The position numbers and the translations under genes were made by a program. 64,000 bases of DNA, from positions 62,001-126,000 of the forward strand of contig CANJLW010000002.1 of the NCBI GenBank assembly GCA_947475245.1. The letters are read 5' to 3'. This document shows positions 28,198 through 38,362 of the stretch, in pieces. The number at the start of each line of letters is the position of its first letter. Positions within the stretch are counted from its first letter, which is position 1. The DNA comes from Acetobacteraceae bacterium. Lineage in GTDB: Bacteria > Pseudomonadota > Alphaproteobacteria > Acetobacterales > Acetobacteraceae. The notes under the pieces were generated by a model. The model made no database searches. It had not been told where the DNA came from and was given only the letters and a program-made list of their open reading frames with translations.

Positions 28198-29144
28198 TGG
28201 CGCTGCGCAAGGACACGACCGAGACGAACGGACTGCCCCCCTTGCGCGGGCGCGTGACCTTGAACGCGCCGCTGGCGCCGTTCACCTGGTTCCGGGCGGG
28301 CGGTTCGGCGGAGGCTCTGATCCGCCCCGCCGACGCCGACGATCTGTGCGCGTTCCTGCGCGCGCTGCCGTCCGATATCCCGGTGCATGTCATCGGTGCC
28401 TGTTCCAATCTGATCGTGCGCGACGGTGGTTTGCCTGGGGTCACGATCCGCCTTGCGCGCGGCTTCTCCACCATCGCGACCGACCCCACCGGTGTGATCG
28501 CGGGTGCCGCGGCTCTGGATCTGACGGTCGCGGAGCATGCGGCCGCCGCCGGTCTTGCGGGGTTGGAATTTTTGTCCGGCATTCCCGGCTCCATCGGCGG
28601 GGCGGTAGCCATGAACGCCGGCGCTTACGGCGGTGACATGGCCGGCACTCTGGATTGGGCCGAAGTCGTCACCCGTACCGGCGAACTGCGTCGGCTGTCC
28701 GCCGCCGATCTCGCGATGACCTATCGCCACGCGGCGTTGCCCGCCGGCGCGGTCGTCGTGCGGGTTCGCCTGCGCGCCACACCCGGCGCGCCGCTCCTGA
28801 TCGCCTCGCGCATGGCCGACATCAAAGCCGCGCGCGAAGCGTCCCAACCCGTGCGCGCCCGGACCGGCGGCTCCACCTTTCGTAACCCGACGCCGGCGGA
28901 AAGCTCCTGCAAGGCCTGGGAACTGATCGACGCCGCCGGTTGCCGCGGCCTGACCCGAGGCGGTGCCCAGGTATCCGAGAAACACTGCAATTTCCTGATC
29001 AATACCGGCACAGCCACGGCGGCGGATATCGAGGGCCTGGGCGAGGAAGTGCGCCGTCGCGTGCTCGCCGTAAGTGGCGTGAGCCTGCATTGGGAAATTC
29101 GCCGCATCGGACTTCAAGCCGGCAAGCCGGAGATCGTCGCATGA
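28194..29144 (+). CDS. murB: UDP-N-acetylenolpyruvoylglucosamine reductase MurB
   Basis: MurB reduces UDP-GlcNAc-enolpyruvate to UDP-MurNAc using FAD and NADPH. The ATG at 28194 overlaps the murC stop (a second ATG follows at 28197), giving 316 aa. Family elements are [32 protein letters not shown] for [22 protein letters not shown], and GGSTFRNP with the proton-donor Ser. The length fits type II MurB. It is coupled to ddl. Confidence 0.95.
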   Translation: MMALRKDTTETNGLPPLRGRVTLNAPLAPFTWFRAGGSAEALIRPADADDLCAFLRALPSDIPVHVIGACSNLIVRDGGLPGVTIRLARGFSTIATDPTGVIAGAAALDLTVAEHAAAAGLAGLEFLSGIPGSIGGAVAMNAGAYGGDMAGTLDWAEVVTRTGELRRLSAADLAMTYRHAALPAGAVVVRVRLRATPGAPLLIASRMADIKAAREASQPVRARTGGSTFRNPTPAESSCKAWELIDAAGCRGLTRGGAQVSEKHCNFLINTGTATAADIEGLGEEVRRRVLAVSGVSLHWEIRRIGLQAGKPEIVA

Positions 29145-30061
29145 CAAGAGTCGCCGTCCTTTATGGCGGGATTTCCGCCGAACGAGAGGTCAGCCTGTCC
29201 AGCGGCCTTCAGGTCGTTTCCGCGCTGCGCGAAGCCGGGTTCGATGTCGATCCGATTGAGGTCGGTGCCGATCTCGGCGCGCTGATCGCCGCCCTGACGC
29301 CCCGCCCCGACGTCGTGTTCAACGCGCTGCATGGTCGGTTCGGCGAAGACGGTGCCATCCAGGGCGTGCTCGACTGGCTCGCCATCCCGTACACTCATTC
29401 CGGGGTCCGCGCCTCCGCGCTCGCCATGGACAAGGTCGCGGCCAAAGCGCTGTTCGCTTCCGCCGGCCTGCCGATCGCACGCGGGCGCATGGTGCCGATC
29501 GACGAACTCGAAGCCGCCGATCCGATGCCGCTTCCCTACGTCATCAAGCCCGCCAACGAAGGCTCCTCCGTCGGTGTGGAAATCATTCGTCACGGCGACA
29601 ACCGGCGCGCCGAAGTCGCCCGCGCCTGGCGTTTCGGCGGTGAGGCGATGGTGGAAGAATTCATCCCCGGTCGCGAACTCACCGTCGCCGTCATGGGCGA
29701 TCGTCCGCTGGCGGTGACCGAAATTCTGGCCGACGCCGGGGTGTTTTACGATTACGAATCAAAATACGCTGCCGGCGGTTCCCGCCACGTCATCCCCGCC
29801 GACCTTCACCCCGACGCCTATGCCCGGGCAATGGACGTGGCCCTGGCGGCCCATCGCGCCATCGGCTGTCGCGGCGCGACGCGTTGCGACTTCCGTTACG
29901 ACGACACGGCGGGCGAACCCGGCCGTTTGGTGCTCCTGGAAATCAACACCCAGCCGGGCCTGACCCCCACATCGCTGCTGCCCGAGCAAGCCGCGCATCA
30001 CGGCTACAGCTTCCCGCGCTTGTGCGCCTGGATGGTGGAGAACGCGCAATGCCGAGCGTAA
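29141..30061 (+). CDS. ddlB: D-alanine--D-alanine ligase
   Basis: Ddl joins two D-alanines for MurF using an ATP-grasp fold. The ATG at 29141 overlaps murB and gives 306 aa starting [20 protein letters not shown]; the longer open frame upstream is shadow. Other motifs are [41 protein letters not shown], and [19 protein letters not shown] with the Mg-binding Glu/Asn. Its end overlaps ftsQ by 13 bp. Confidence 0.95.
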   Translation: MTRVAVLYGGISAEREVSLSSGLQVVSALREAGFDVDPIEVGADLGALIAALTPRPDVVFNALHGRFGEDGAIQGVLDWLAIPYTHSGVRASALAMDKVAAKALFASAGLPIARGRMVPIDELEAADPMPLPYVIKPANEGSSVGVEIIRHGDNRRAEVARAWRFGGEAMVEEFIPGRELTVAVMGDRPLAVTEILADAGVFYDYESKYAAGGSRHVIPADLHPDAYARAMDVALAAHRAIGCRGATRCDFRYDDTAGEPGRLVLLEINTQPGLTPTSLLPEQAAHHGYSFPRLCAWMVENAQCRA

Positions 30062-30912
30062 AGCGCGCGCCGCGGAATTCGGTGAAGGACCGGCCGGATA
30101 AGTGGCGGATCTTCCTGCGCAAGCAAAAGCGCCTGTTGCGCCCCGCCGCCTGGATCGCGGCATCCTGCCTTGCCATTCTGCTGATCGTCGTTGTCGCCCA
30201 TACCGCCGCGCCGGGCGGAACGCTGACGACGATGCGCGACCGCCTGGGCAATGCCGCCGCCGGTGCCGGGTTGCGCGTGACGGATGTGGTGATCGAAGGC
30301 CGTGCCAATACGCCGGAACCGCTGTTGCGGGCCGCGATCGGCGTGAGCAAGGGCGACCCGATTCTGGGCTTCTCGGTGGAGCAGGCCCGCGCCCGCATCG
30401 CCTCGTTGAACTGGGTGGAACACGCGACCGTCGAGCGTCGGCTTCCCAGCACGCTTGTCGTCGTGTTGCAGGAACGCAGCCCCTTCGCGGTCTGGCAACA
30501 CCAGGGCAAGTTCGTGGTCATCGATCGCGCGGGCCAGACGGTCGCCAATCAGGATGTCGCGCAGTTTCGTAACCTGCCGCTGGTCGTCGGTCCCGGCGCG
30601 CCCGTCGCCGCCGCCGCGCTGTTGGATGCGCTGACCGAACGCCCCTCGCTCTCCGGTCGCATCGTCGCCGGTGTGCGGGTCGGTGAGCGTCGGTGGAATT
30701 TGCGCATGAACAGCGGCGCGGACGTGATGCTGCCCGAGGGCCACGAGATCGAGGCCCTGGATCGGCTGATCAAATTGCAGCAGGAACACGCTGTGCTGGA
30801 TCGCCCGTTGATCGCGATCGATATGCGCCTGCCCGACAAGTTGGTGCTGCGTCCGAAACCGGAGCCGCGCGCCGACTCGACCCCACCCCCGCCGCCGAAA
30901 AAGCCGACGTGA
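30049..30912 (+). CDS. ftsQ: Cell-division protein FtsQ
   Basis: FtsQ is the bitopic divisome scaffold linking early and late division proteins. The ATG at 30049 gives 287 aa. A basic cytoplasmic tail (~35 residues) is followed by one membrane span ([19 protein letters not shown]), then a POTRA domain ([38 protein letters not shown]) and the beta domain with [12 protein letters not shown] and DRAGQTV. The C-terminus is Pro-rich. It overlaps ddl and is followed by ftsA after 14 bp. Confidence 0.94.
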   Translation: MPSVKRAPRNSVKDRPDKWRIFLRKQKRLLRPAAWIAASCLAILLIVVVAHTAAPGGTLTTMRDRLGNAAAGAGLRVTDVVIEGRANTPEPLLRAAIGVSKGDPILGFSVEQARARIASLNWVEHATVERRLPSTLVVVLQERSPFAVWQHQGKFVVIDRAGQTVANQDVAQFRNLPLVVGPGAPVAAAALLDALTERPSLSGRIVAGVRVGERRWNLRMNSGADVMLPEGHEIEALDRLIKLQQEHAVLDRPLIAIDMRLPDKLVLRPKPEPRADSTPPPPPKKPT

Positions 30913-30926
30913 GGGAGCGTCAATCC

Positions 30927-32231
30927 ATGGACGACTCGTCTCGCCGCTTGCTGACGCTTGGTCAGGTCGGGCCGGAGGAGGTCGACCGGCCGCATTTCCA
31001 TCGCAACGGCCCCTTCGGCGTGCTGGACATCGGGACCACCAAGGTCGCCTGCCTTATCGGCCGCGTCGAAAGCGACGGTACCCTCCGCGTATTGGGCTTC
31101 GGCTGGCAAAAGGGCCGGGGCGTGCGGGGCGGCAGCATCGTCGATCTGGACGCCGCGGAGAAAGCGATCCGCGCCTGCGTCGGACAGGCGGAGGATATGG
31201 CCGACACCAGGCTGCGCACGGTGACCGTCAACCTGAGCTGCGGCCAACCTGAGTCCCGTCTGTACAATATCCAGTGGCCGGTGGGCGGACGAGCGGTGGC
31301 GGACGCGGATATCAGGGGGGTGATCAAGGAGGGCAGGGAGCGCGCGATCGTCGAGGGGCGCGAAACCATCCATACGCTGCCGTTGAACTTCGTCGTCGAT
31401 GCCACCGACCACGTCATCGACCCGCGCGGCCTCTTTTGCACCAACCTGACCGCTCGGCTGCACGTCATCGATTCACTGGCGACGGAATTACGCTCGTTGG
31501 GCGCGTGTATTGCCCGCTGCGACCTGGAGATCGAGGGGCTGGTGTCGTCACCGATGGCGGCGGCCATGTCCACCTTGGCGGCGGAGGAGCGGGAGCAAGG
31601 CGCGACACTGATCGACATGGGCGGCGGTTCGACGGGCATCGCGGTCTACGCCGACTCGCAGTTGATGCACACCGCGATGGTGCCGATCGGCGGCTTGCAC
31701 GTGACCAAGGACCTCGCGGCCGGGCTGTCGACGACGCAGGCGCACGCCGAACGGCTGAAGACGCTGTACGGTAATGTGGAGGCCAGCCCGGACGACGAAC
31801 GCGAAATGCTGCCGGTCCCGCTGGTGGGGGAAGAAGCCGACAACCAGCTTGCCCGTGTTCCCCGCAGCATGGTGGTCAACATCATCCGTCCGCGAATCGA
31901 GGAAACCTTCGAGCTTGTTCGCGACGCGCTTGACCAATCCGGCATGACACGATCCGCCGGTAACCGCGTCGTGCTGACCGGCGGCGCGTGCCAATTGCCG
32001 GGCTTGCGAGACATGGCGGGACGCATGTTGGGCCGGCAAGTGCGTCTTGGACGACCGGCGACATTGCGGGGCGTGCCGGAGCTCGCCTCCGGCCCTGCTT
32101 TTGCCACCGCCGGCGGATTACTGGCCTGGGCCGCGGGCCAAGGGCGCGGTTTCCATGATCTGGAACCCGAAGCCGAACCGACCGGCGGACTATTCCGCCG
32201 TTTCGTCAATTTTTTGCGGGAGCGCGTGTGA
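30927..32231 (+). CDS. ftsA: Cell-division protein FtsA
   Basis: FtsA is the actin-like ATPase that tethers FtsZ filaments to the membrane. It is 434 aa from the ATG at 30927, which is preceded by GAGGGAG at 30911-30917. Actin-fold elements are [19 protein letters not shown] (phosphate 1), [16 protein letters not shown] (phosphate 2) and [15 protein letters not shown] (adenosine). The C-terminus, [15 protein letters not shown], is the amphipathic membrane-targeting helix. The earlier open frame overlaps ftsQ and is not used. Confidence 0.96.
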   Translation: MDDSSRRLLTLGQVGPEEVDRPHFHRNGPFGVLDIGTTKVACLIGRVESDGTLRVLGFGWQKGRGVRGGSIVDLDAAEKAIRACVGQAEDMADTRLRTVTVNLSCGQPESRLYNIQWPVGGRAVADADIRGVIKEGRERAIVEGRETIHTLPLNFVVDATDHVIDPRGLFCTNLTARLHVIDSLATELRSLGACIARCDLEIEGLVSSPMAAAMSTLAAEEREQGATLIDMGGGSTGIAVYADSQLMHTAMVPIGGLHVTKDLAAGLSTTQAHAERLKTLYGNVEASPDDEREMLPVPLVGEEADNQLARVPRSMVVNIIRPRIEETFELVRDALDQSGMTRSAGNRVVLTGGACQLPGLRDMAGRMLGRQVRLGRPATLRGVPELASGPAFATAGGLLAWAAGQGRGFHDLEPEAEPTGGLFRRFVNFLRERV

Positions 32232-32268
32232 CTCTCTGGCGAATCGACCGCTCTGGCGTACAAACACC

Positions 32269-32276
32269 TTAACCAT
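32269..32276 (+). promoter_or_regulatory. Possible CtrA half-site upstream of ftsZ
   Basis: TTAACCAT lies 28 bases before the ftsZ ATG, in the only real gap between ftsA and ftsZ. It matches the 8-base CtrA motif TTAACCAT known from alphaproteobacteria, but no second TTAA half-site is found at the usual spacing. CtrA control of ftsZ is known in Caulobacter; here it is an inference from one short motif. Confidence 0.3.
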
Positions 32277-32304
32277 CTACCCGCGATACGGGGGAGACAC
32301 AGCG

Positions 32305-33912
32305 ATGACCCTGAACCTGACGATACCGCAGACCACCCACACAGACTTTACGCCTCGGATTTCCGTGATCGGTGTCGGCGGCGGCGGAACCAACGCCGTC
32401 GATAACATGATCAACCTGAACCTGCAGGGCGTGGAGTTCATCGTCGCGAACACCGACGCGCAGCAGTTACTGCATAGTCGGGCGGATCGGCGCATTCAGC
32501 TCGGGCCGCATTTGACCCAGGGGCTGGGCGCGGGCGCGAAGCCGGAAATCGGTCGCGCCGCCGCGGAAGAGGCGGCGGACGAACTCGATCGTCATCTGAC
32601 CGGCGCGCACATGGTGTTCATTACCGCGGGCATGGGCGGCGGCACGGGCACCGGCGCGGCACCGGTCATCGCGCGCATGGCGCGGGAGCGCGGCATCCTG
32701 ACCGTCGGCGTCGTCACCAAGCCGTTTGGGTTCGAGGGTGTTCGTCGCGGTCGCTCCGCCGACCAGGGGATCGAGGAACTTCAGCAATACGTCGACACGC
32801 TGATCGTCATCCCGAACCAGAACCTTTTCCGCATGGCGACCGAACGCACCACCTGGAAGGACGCGTTCAAGATGGCCGACCAGGTCCTGTACATGGGCGT
32901 GCGCGGCGTCACCGATCTGATGATGGTCCACGGGCTGGTTAACCTCGACTTCGCCGACATCCGCACGGTCATGGCGGAGATGGGCAAGGCGATGATGGGC
33001 ACCGGCGAGGCCGAAGGCGAAAACCGCGCCATCCGCGCCGCCGAGGCCGCGATCAACAACCCGCTGCTCGAAGATACCTCCATGGCGGGCGCGCGCGGCC
33101 TGCTGATCAACATTACCGGCGGCGAGGACCTGACGCTGTTCGAAGTCGATCAGGCCGCCAATCGCATCCGCGAGGAAGTCGACGAAGAAGCCAACGTGAT
33201 CTTCGGCTCCGCCATCGACGAATCGCTGAATGGCCGCATCCGGGTATCCGTGGTCGCAACCGGCATCGACACGCCGAAGGCCGACGCGGCGCGTCCGAAG
33301 CTGGTCGCGATGGGTGGCGGCGGCGCAATGCCCGCGCCGCAACCGATCCATGTTCCCGGCGGACAGGCCCCGGCAGGTGTCGCCATGCTGCATCCGTTGC
33401 AGCAGACCGTTCCCGCGTCCGCTCCGTCCGCCGGGCCGGTCGCGTATCGCCAGCAAGCCGCTCAACCTGAAATCGCCCAACCCGCCGTTGCCCAACCCAA
33501 CGTCGCGATGGCCCCGGTCGCGGAACAGCAACCCGCCGCCGCGCCCCAGCCCCAAGCCTTCCAACCGCCCCCCTCCCAGCAACCCCTTCGCCAGCCCGCC
33601 GCTGCTCGGCCCACCAACCTGCTGAACCCGGGGACGCGTCCGACCACGCTGCCCCCGTCCCAGCCCGCCCCCGCCCCGACCGCGGAACCGGTTCGCCAGA
33701 GCCTGTTCAGCGTCGTGACCGGTGCCCTGCGGCGTAAGCAGCCGGCGGCACCGCAGGCTCCGGTCGTGGCGGAACCGGTGATGCGCCGGGAACCGACCCG
33801 TCAGCAGCCGGAAGTCCCCGCGCCGGAAGCCCCTCGGGCACCAGCCCGCGCCGCCGCGCCGGATGAGGTCGGGTTGGAAATTCCCGCCTTCCTGCGGCGT
33901 CAGTCGTCGTAG
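32305..33912 (+). CDS. ftsZ: Cell-division GTPase FtsZ
   Basis: FtsZ is the tubulin-like GTPase forming the division ring. The ATG at 32305 is preceded by GGGGGAG (32290-32296) and gives 535 aa. The GTPase core (~10-320) has [31 protein letters not shown] (tubulin signature) and the T7-loop region [11 protein letters not shown]. Residues ~330-515 are a long Pro/Gln/Ala-rich linker, and the end [12 protein letters not shown] is the conserved peptide that binds FtsA and other partners. The protein is longer than the ~380-aa E. coli form because of the linker, as is common in alphaproteobacteria. Confidence 0.97.
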   Translation: MTLNLTIPQTTHTDFTPRISVIGVGGGGTNAVDNMINLNLQGVEFIVANTDAQQLLHSRADRRIQLGPHLTQGLGAGAKPEIGRAAAEEAADELDRHLTGAHMVFITAGMGGGTGTGAAPVIARMARERGILTVGVVTKPFGFEGVRRGRSADQGIEELQQYVDTLIVIPNQNLFRMATERTTWKDAFKMADQVLYMGVRGVTDLMMVHGLVNLDFADIRTVMAEMGKAMMGTGEAEGENRAIRAAEAAINNPLLEDTSMAGARGLLINITGGEDLTLFEVDQAANRIREEVDEEANVIFGSAIDESLNGRIRVSVVATGIDTPKADAARPKLVAMGGGGAMPAPQPIHVPGGQAPAGVAMLHPLQQTVPASAPSAGPVAYRQQAAQPEIAQPAVAQPNVAMAPVAEQQPAAAPQPQAFQPPPSQQPLRQPAAARPTNLLNPGTRPTTLPPSQPAPAPTAEPVRQSLFSVVTGALRRKQPAAPQAPVVAEPVMRREPTRQQPEVPAPEAPRAPARAAAPDEVGLEIPAFLRRQSS

Positions 33913-33928
33913 ACCAGCGTGTCTTAGC

Positions 33929-33959
33929 CCCGAACGACCGGCGAGACCGGTCGTTCGGG
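33929..33959 (+). terminator. Terminator hairpin after ftsZ
   Basis: CCCGAACGACCGG (33929-33941) and CCGGTCGTTCGGG (33947-33959) form a perfect 13-bp stem with loop CGAGA, 17 bp after the ftsZ stop. No T-run follows. It probably ends the dcw transcript before hisB. Confidence 0.75.
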
Positions 33960-34032
33960 TGCAATCGATCGGACCCATTGCCGCGAACCCTGCTGGACCG
34001 GGACGCGCGCAGGCGCTAGTGGAACGCCTATC

Positions 34033-34623
34033 ATGGCCCGCATCGCTTCAATTACCCGTACCACCTCGGAAACCGATATCGCGCTGACCCTGAATCTGGA
34101 TGGGACAGGGCAATCCGATATCGCCACCGGCATCGGCTTTCTGGATCACATGCTGACTGCGTTGACGCGGCACGGCCTGTTCGATCTGACCGTCCGCGCC
34201 AAGGGCGACCTTCACATCGACTTCCATCATACGACGGAAGACGTCGGCATCGTCCTGGGTCAGGCCTTCCATAAGGCTCTGGGCGACAAGCGCGGCATCC
34301 GCCGCTTCGGCCATGCGATGGTGCCGATGGACGAAACCCTGGCAGAAGCCGCCATCGATATCTCCGGCCGACCGTTCCTGGCATGGGACGTCGAGTTCCA
34401 GCGCCCGAAAATCGGCGAGATGGACACGGAACTGTTCGAGGAATTCTTCCGTGCCCTGGCGTTCAACGCGATGGTGACGCTGCACGTCACGCGCAAGGCC
34501 GGCCACAACGCCCATCACGTCGCGGAAGCCTGCTTCAAGGCCACGGCCCGCGCTCTGCGCATGGCGACGGAGTTTGACCCACGCGCGCTTGATGCGATCC
34601 CATCGACCAAGGGCGCGCTATGA
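34033..34623 (+). CDS. hisB: Imidazoleglycerol-phosphate dehydratase
   Basis: HisB converts imidazoleglycerol phosphate to imidazoleacetol phosphate in histidine synthesis. It is a 196-aa single-domain dehydratase with no phosphatase fusion. Mn-binding repeats are [39 protein letters not shown] and [19 protein letters not shown]. It heads the his group and overlaps the next gene by ATGA. Confidence 0.96.
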   Translation: MARIASITRTTSETDIALTLNLDGTGQSDIATGIGFLDHMLTALTRHGLFDLTVRAKGDLHIDFHHTTEDVGIVLGQAFHKALGDKRGIRRFGHAMVPMDETLAEAAIDISGRPFLAWDVEFQRPKIGEMDTELFEEFFRALAFNAMVTLHVTRKAGHNAHHVAEACFKATARALRMATEFDPRALDAIPSTKGAL

Positions 34624-34997
34624 AGTTCTGGACCGCCCATTTACGCGACGATCGGGAACCCGTTCTGCTGCGAGAGGGGTTTTCCTGCGGCGCGTTGTTC
34701 TTTGGCCCGCTCTGGTTCGCCGCGCATCGCGCCTGGATCCCCGCGGCGCTGCTGACGGCCGCCCATATCGGCGCGCAACTCTTTGCGCCGGAGCCGATTG
34801 ATCTGGTGTTGACCGTCGGCCTGGCCGTTTTGGCTGGGCTTTCAGGGCATGACCTGCGTCGCTGGACCCTGGAACAACGCGGCTATCTGCTGACCAACGT
34901 GCTCGCTGCCCGCTCCGAGACCGAGGCCATGGGACGCCTTCTGACCGGTCGTCCCGATCTGTTGGGCCGCTTCATGCCCGCGCGGACCGCGCGATGA
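34620..34997 (+). CDS. DUF2628-type small membrane protein
   Basis: This 125-aa protein sits between hisB and hisH and overlaps both by 4 bp. It starts [20 protein letters not shown] and has the family stretch [19 protein letters not shown], then two or three hydrophobic helices ([33 protein letters not shown]). It ends in a polar tail ([14 protein letters not shown]). The family has no known activity. Its conserved-looking place inside the his operon suggests co-expression only; I infer no role in histidine synthesis. Confidence 0.8.
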   Translation: MKFWTAHLRDDREPVLLREGFSCGALFFGPLWFAAHRAWIPAALLTAAHIGAQLFAPEPIDLVLTVGLAVLAGLSGHDLRRWTLEQRGYLLTNVLAARSETEAMGRLLTGRPDLLGRFMPARTAR

Positions 34998-35656
34998 CGG
35001 ATACACGCGCTGTTCGCGGGGTGAAAATCGCCGTCGTCGATTACGGCAGCGGCAACCTCGCCTCCGCATCGCGCGCGCTGGCGCTGGCGGCGGAACGGTC
35101 GGGGCTGACGGCCAGCGTTGTGGTAACCGCCGATCCCGACATTGTGGCGGCTGCCGATCGCATCGTGCTGCCGGGCCAGGGGGCCTTTGCGGATTGCGCC
35201 CAGGGTCTCGCGGCGGTGTCGGGCATGCGGGAGGCTATCGAGAGCGCGACCGAAAACGGCACGCCGTTCCTGGGCATCTGTGTCGGCATGCAGTTGATGG
35301 CGCATCGCGGTTTGGAACACGCGGTGACCCCAGGTTTCGGTTGGATCAAGGGCGATGTCGCGGAAATGGCCGCGCCCGGTTTGCGCCTGCCGCAGATGGG
35401 TTGGAACAGCCTGGATTTCACGCCCGACGCGCATCCTCTGCTGCGGGGTTTAATGCCCGGCGATCACGCCTATTTCGTACACAGCTACGCGCTGGCCGAC
35501 GGCGATCCGGCGGAATGCATCGCCACAACCGAATATGGCGGCGCGGTCACGGCCTTCGTCGCACGGGGTAATCGCGCGGGAACCCAGTTCCACGTCGAAA
35601 AAAGCCAAGAGGTCGGCATTCGCATCCTGACCAATTTTCTGCACTGGACACCCTAA
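34994..35656 (+). CDS. hisH: Imidazole glycerol phosphate synthase, glutaminase subunit HisH
   Basis: HisH releases ammonia from glutamine and channels it to HisF. The 220-aa class I amidotransferase starts with VKIAVVDYGSGNLASASRAL. The nucleophile is in FLGICVGMQLMAHRG, and the His-Glu pair is in TQFHVEKSQEVG near the C-terminus. The PQMGWNSLDF and HSYAL segments are typical. It overlaps the DUF2628 gene by ATGA. Confidence 0.96.
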   Translation: MTDTRAVRGVKIAVVDYGSGNLASASRALALAAERSGLTASVVVTADPDIVAAADRIVLPGQGAFADCAQGLAAVSGMREAIESATENGTPFLGICVGMQLMAHRGLEHAVTPGFGWIKGDVAEMAAPGLRLPQMGWNSLDFTPDAHPLLRGLMPGDHAYFVHSYALADGDPAECIATTEYGGAVTAFVARGNRAGTQFHVEKSQEVGIRILTNFLHWTP

Positions 35657-35660
35657 CGCC

Positions 35661-36242
35661 ATGGTCGACGTTCAGGCGCCGCCCGGCACCCAACCCCCGA
35701 AGGACCAGTTGTTCATTGAACGGCTGACGGAGTTCACGCGCGACGATCTGGCCTCCCTCTGCGAGGCGACGGACGCGGCGATCATCGACGGCGGCGGTTT
35801 CGGCTGGGTTAACCCGCCCGGCCGCTATGCGTTGGAATCCTACTTTCGTGGCGTGCTTCTTGTCCCCGAACGGGAATTGTTCGTCGCTCGGCTGAACGGG
35901 ACGATCGTCGGTTCCGCCCATCTGGTGCGTCCGCCCCGCAACAACGAAGCGCAATCCTTTGCCGCGCAACTGATGCACGCTTTCATCGCGCCGTTCGCGC
36001 GCGGACACGGGCTTGCGCGTGCCCTGACCCTGGGGGTGGAGGATCGCGCGCGTGAACTGAACTACCACGTGCTCAATCTCGACGTCCGCGAAACCCAGGC
36101 GGCCGCGATCCGACTGTATGAATCCCTCGGATACATCCGCTGGGGCGAAAACCCGGAATACGCGCTGGTGCGCGGTAAGGCGATCCGCGGCTTTTACTAT
36201 TTCAAGCGGCTGCGCCAACGCCGCGGGCAAATCTCGGAGTAA
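35661..36242 (+). CDS. GNAT-family N-acetyltransferase
   Basis: This is a 193-aa acetyltransferase-like protein inserted between hisH and hisA. After ~20 N-terminal residues it shows the GNAT layout: [18 protein letters not shown] (beta strands), the acetyl-CoA region [19 protein letters not shown] (a variant of RxxGxG/A), and a C-terminal [14 protein letters not shown], typical of the fold. The substrate is unknown. It is 4 bp from hisH and 7 bp from hisA, so it is probably in the same transcript. Confidence 0.85.
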   Translation: MVDVQAPPGTQPPKDQLFIERLTEFTRDDLASLCEATDAAIIDGGGFGWVNPPGRYALESYFRGVLLVPERELFVARLNGTIVGSAHLVRPPRNNEAQSFAAQLMHAFIAPFARGHGLARALTLGVEDRARELNYHVLNLDVRETQAAAIRLYESLGYIRWGENPEYALVRGKAIRGFYYFKRLRQRRGQISE

Positions 36243-36249
36243 ACCGCGC

Positions 36250-36987
36250 GTGGCCCTGACTCTGTATCCCGCCATCGACCTCAAGGATGGCCAATGTGTG
36301 CGGCTGCGACGCGGAGAGATGGACGACGCCACGGTCTATTCCTCCGATCCGGGCGCGCAGGCGCGGGCATGGCAGGACTCGGGCTTTGCCTGGCTGCATG
36401 TGGTCGATCTGAATGGTGCTTTCGCCGGTAAGCCGGTGAACGCGCAGGCGGTGCGCGCGATCCTGGCGTCGGTCACGCTGCCGGTGCAATTGGGTGGCGG
36501 TATTCGCGATCTGGCGGGCATCGCCGCGTGGCTCGAAGCCGGCATCACGCGCGTTATCCTGGGCAGCGCCGCGGCCAAAAACCCGCCTTTGGTCATCGAG
36601 GCCTGTCGTCTGTTCCCCGGCCGCATCGCCGTTGGGATTGACGCCCATGACGGTTTCGTCGCGACCGAAGGCTGGGCGGAAAAATCCACCCTGCCCGCGA
36701 CCGAATTGGGGCTGCGCTTCGAAGACGCCGGGGTCAGCGCAATCATCTATACCGATATCGGCCGCGACGGGATGCTCGCCGGTCTGAACCTCGAACAAAC
36801 CGTCGCACTGGCCGGTCGTCTGACCACGCCCGTGATCGCCTCCGGCGGCGTTGGCTCTGAACAAGACCTGATCGCGTTGGCGCATGCCGCGCGCGGCACG
36901 CGAATCGAAGGCGTCATCGTCGGACGCGCCCTGTACGATGGTCGGGTCTCTCCGGCGGCCGGGTTGGCTGCACTTTCTGAGGATTGA
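36250..36987 (+). CDS. hisA: ProFAR isomerase HisA
   Basis: HisA is the (beta-alpha)8 barrel that isomerises ProFAR to PRFAR. A GTG at 36250 gives 245 aa starting [19 protein letters not shown], with the first catalytic Asp in AIDLKDG and the second in [10 protein letters not shown]. Phosphate sites are QLGGGIRD and ASGGVGS. The frame is open upstream within the GNAT gene, but the family start is clear. It ends just before the two FNR-like boxes. Confidence 0.95.
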   Translation: MALTLYPAIDLKDGQCVRLRRGEMDDATVYSSDPGAQARAWQDSGFAWLHVVDLNGAFAGKPVNAQAVRAILASVTLPVQLGGGIRDLAGIAAWLEAGITRVILGSAAAKNPPLVIEACRLFPGRIAVGIDAHDGFVATEGWAEKSTLPATELGLRFEDAGVSAIIYTDIGRDGMLAGLNLEQTVALAGRLTTPVIASGGVGSEQDLIALAHAARGTRIEGVIVGRALYDGRVSPAAGLAALSED

Positions 36988-36992
36988 TCTCA

Positions 36993-37006
36993 TTGATCTG
37001 GATCAA
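36993..37006. promoter_or_regulatory. FNR/FixK-type box, upstream copy
   Basis: TTGATCTGGATCAA is a perfect match to the Crp/Fnr-family consensus TTGAT-N4-ATCAA. It is 6 bp after the hisA stop and ~100 bp before hisF. Its centre is 29 bp from the second box. Confidence 0.6.
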
Positions 37007-37021
37007 TTTCGTAATTGTCCA

Positions 37022-37035
37022 GTGATCCGGATCAA
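37022..37035. promoter_or_regulatory. FNR/FixK-type box, downstream copy
   Basis: GTGATCCGGATCAA matches TTGAT-N4-ATCAA at 9 of 10 fixed positions and contains the perfect 12-bp palindrome TGATCCGGATCA. It occupies the place of a -35 element relative to CATAAT at 37053-37058. Confidence 0.55.
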
Positions 37036-37052
37036 TTCCACAGCAGCGAACG

Positions 37053-37058
37053 CATAAT
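37053..37058 (+). promoter_or_regulatory. Possible -10 element for hisF
   Basis: CATAAT matches TATAAT at 5 of 6 bases. There is no -35 consensus at 17 bp; that position is covered by the second FNR-like box, consistent with an activator-dependent or repressed promoter. It predicts a start near 37065 and a ~35-base leader. Confidence 0.4.
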
Positions 37059-37099
37059 GGCTTGCTACCCGGGTACTCTCGCTGTTTAACACGCGCCTG

Positions 37100-37870
37100 A
37101 TGCTGAAACTGCGTGTGATTCCCTGTTTGGACGTAAAGGACGGTCGCGTCGTTAAGGGCGTGAACTTCGTATCCTTGCGCGACGCCGGCGATCCGGTGGA
37201 GCAGGCCGCGGTCTATGACGCGGCCGGCGCCGATGAACTGACCTTTCTCGACATCACCGCCAGCCATGAAAACCGAGACACCATCCTCGATGTCGTCTCT
37301 CGCACCGCGGCGCGGGTCTTCCTGCCACTGACCGTCGGCGGCGGCATCCGCTCCACCGACGATATGCGCCGCCTGCTGCTGGCCGGCACCGACAAATGCA
37401 GCATGAACTCGGCCGCCGTCGCTCGGCCGGAGCTGGTTCGCGAAGCCGCGACCAAGTTCGGCAGTCAGTGCGTCGTCGTCGCGGTCGACGCCAAGCAGAC
37501 CGGCCCGGAGAAGTGGGAGGTTTTCACCCATGGCGGCCGCAAGCCGACCGGGATCGACACAATCGAGTGGTGCAAGCAGGTCGTCTCCCTGGGCGCGGGC
37601 GAAATTCTGCTGACCAGCATGGATCGCGACGGCACCGGCAAGGGCTTCGATCTGGAACTGCTGCGTCGCGTCTGCGCCGCCGTGCGCGTGCCGGTCGTGG
37701 CCTCGGGTGGCGTCGGAACGTTGGACCATTTCGCCGAAGGCGCGCGCGCGGGAGCGACGGGCCTGCTGGCCGCCAGCGTCTTTCACTTTGGAACCTTCAC
37801 GATCGCGCAAGTGAAGCAAACCCTCGCCGCCGCCGGTCTTCCCGTGCGGATGCTTCGAGAGGCCGCTTAA
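37100..37870 (+). CDS. hisF: Imidazole glycerol phosphate synthase, cyclase subunit HisF
   Basis: HisF uses the ammonia from HisH to form imidazole glycerol phosphate and AICAR. It is a 256-aa barrel with the paired Asp motifs [17 protein letters not shown] and [13 protein letters not shown], plus [11 protein letters not shown] and [11 protein letters not shown] for phosphate. Unlike the genes before it, it is separated from hisA by 112 bp carrying the FNR-like boxes and a -10, so it probably has its own promoter. It is followed by hisE after 1 bp. Confidence 0.96.
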   Translation: MLKLRVIPCLDVKDGRVVKGVNFVSLRDAGDPVEQAAVYDAAGADELTFLDITASHENRDTILDVVSRTAARVFLPLTVGGGIRSTDDMRRLLLAGTDKCSMNSAAVARPELVREAATKFGSQCVVVAVDAKQTGPEKWEVFTHGGRKPTGIDTIEWCKQVVSLGAGEILLTSMDRDGTGKGFDLELLRRVCAAVRVPVVASGGVGTLDHFAEGARAGATGLLAASVFHFGTFTIAQVKQTLAAAGLPVRMLREAA

Positions 37871-37871
37871 G

Positions 37872-38348
37872 ATGGCGAAGTCGGACAAGAAGAAACTACC
37901 GGCGGCCTTGAAGCCGAAGAAGGCCCCGGCGCGTAAGGCAATCAAAAAGGCCCCGAAGGCGATCGTTGCGCTGTCAAGCGACGGGCCGGGTCCCGAAGTG
38001 TTGGACCGCCTCTGCGCCGTCGTCACCGCCCGCCGCGACGCCGACCCTTCGCTCAGCCATTCCGCTCGGCTTCTGTCGCGCGGAACGTCGAAGGTGGCGC
38101 AGAAATTCGGCGAGGAAGCGGTCGAATGCCTGATCGAAGCCGTTGCCGGCAATCGCGACGCGCTGATCGCCGAAAGCGCCGATGTGCTGTATCATCTGGT
38201 CGTGCTGTGGGTATCGTCCGGCGTCGCGCCGCATGAAGTCTGGGCGGAATTGACACGACGCGAAGGCGTCAGCGGAATCGCGGAAAAAGCCGGCAGAGCG
38301 AGCATCGCGTCCGCCGCACAGGAGTTGGGAACCAGGAAAATTCCCTGA
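37872..38348 (+). CDS. hisE: Phosphoribosyl-ATP pyrophosphatase with Lys-rich N-terminal extension
   Basis: HisE removes pyrophosphate from PR-ATP, the second step of histidine synthesis. The catalytic domain (~35-158) is an all-alpha MazG-like fold with [20 protein letters not shown] and [13 protein letters not shown], which hold the Mg-binding acidic residues. The protein is 158 aa, against ~90-110 for most HisEs, because residues 1-35 are a Lys/Ala/Pro-rich tail ([20 protein letters not shown]). The tail looks disordered and could bind nucleic acid or a partner; that is speculation. There is no HisI cyclohydrolase fusion. Confidence 0.92.
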   Translation: MAKSDKKKLPAALKPKKAPARKAIKKAPKAIVALSSDGPGPEVLDRLCAVVTARRDADPSLSHSARLLSRGTSKVAQKFGEEAVECLIEAVAGNRDALIAESADVLYHLVVLWVSSGVAPHEVWAELTRREGVSGIAEKAGRASIASAAQELGTRKIP

Positions 38349-38362
38349 AGGACGGAGTGCGC

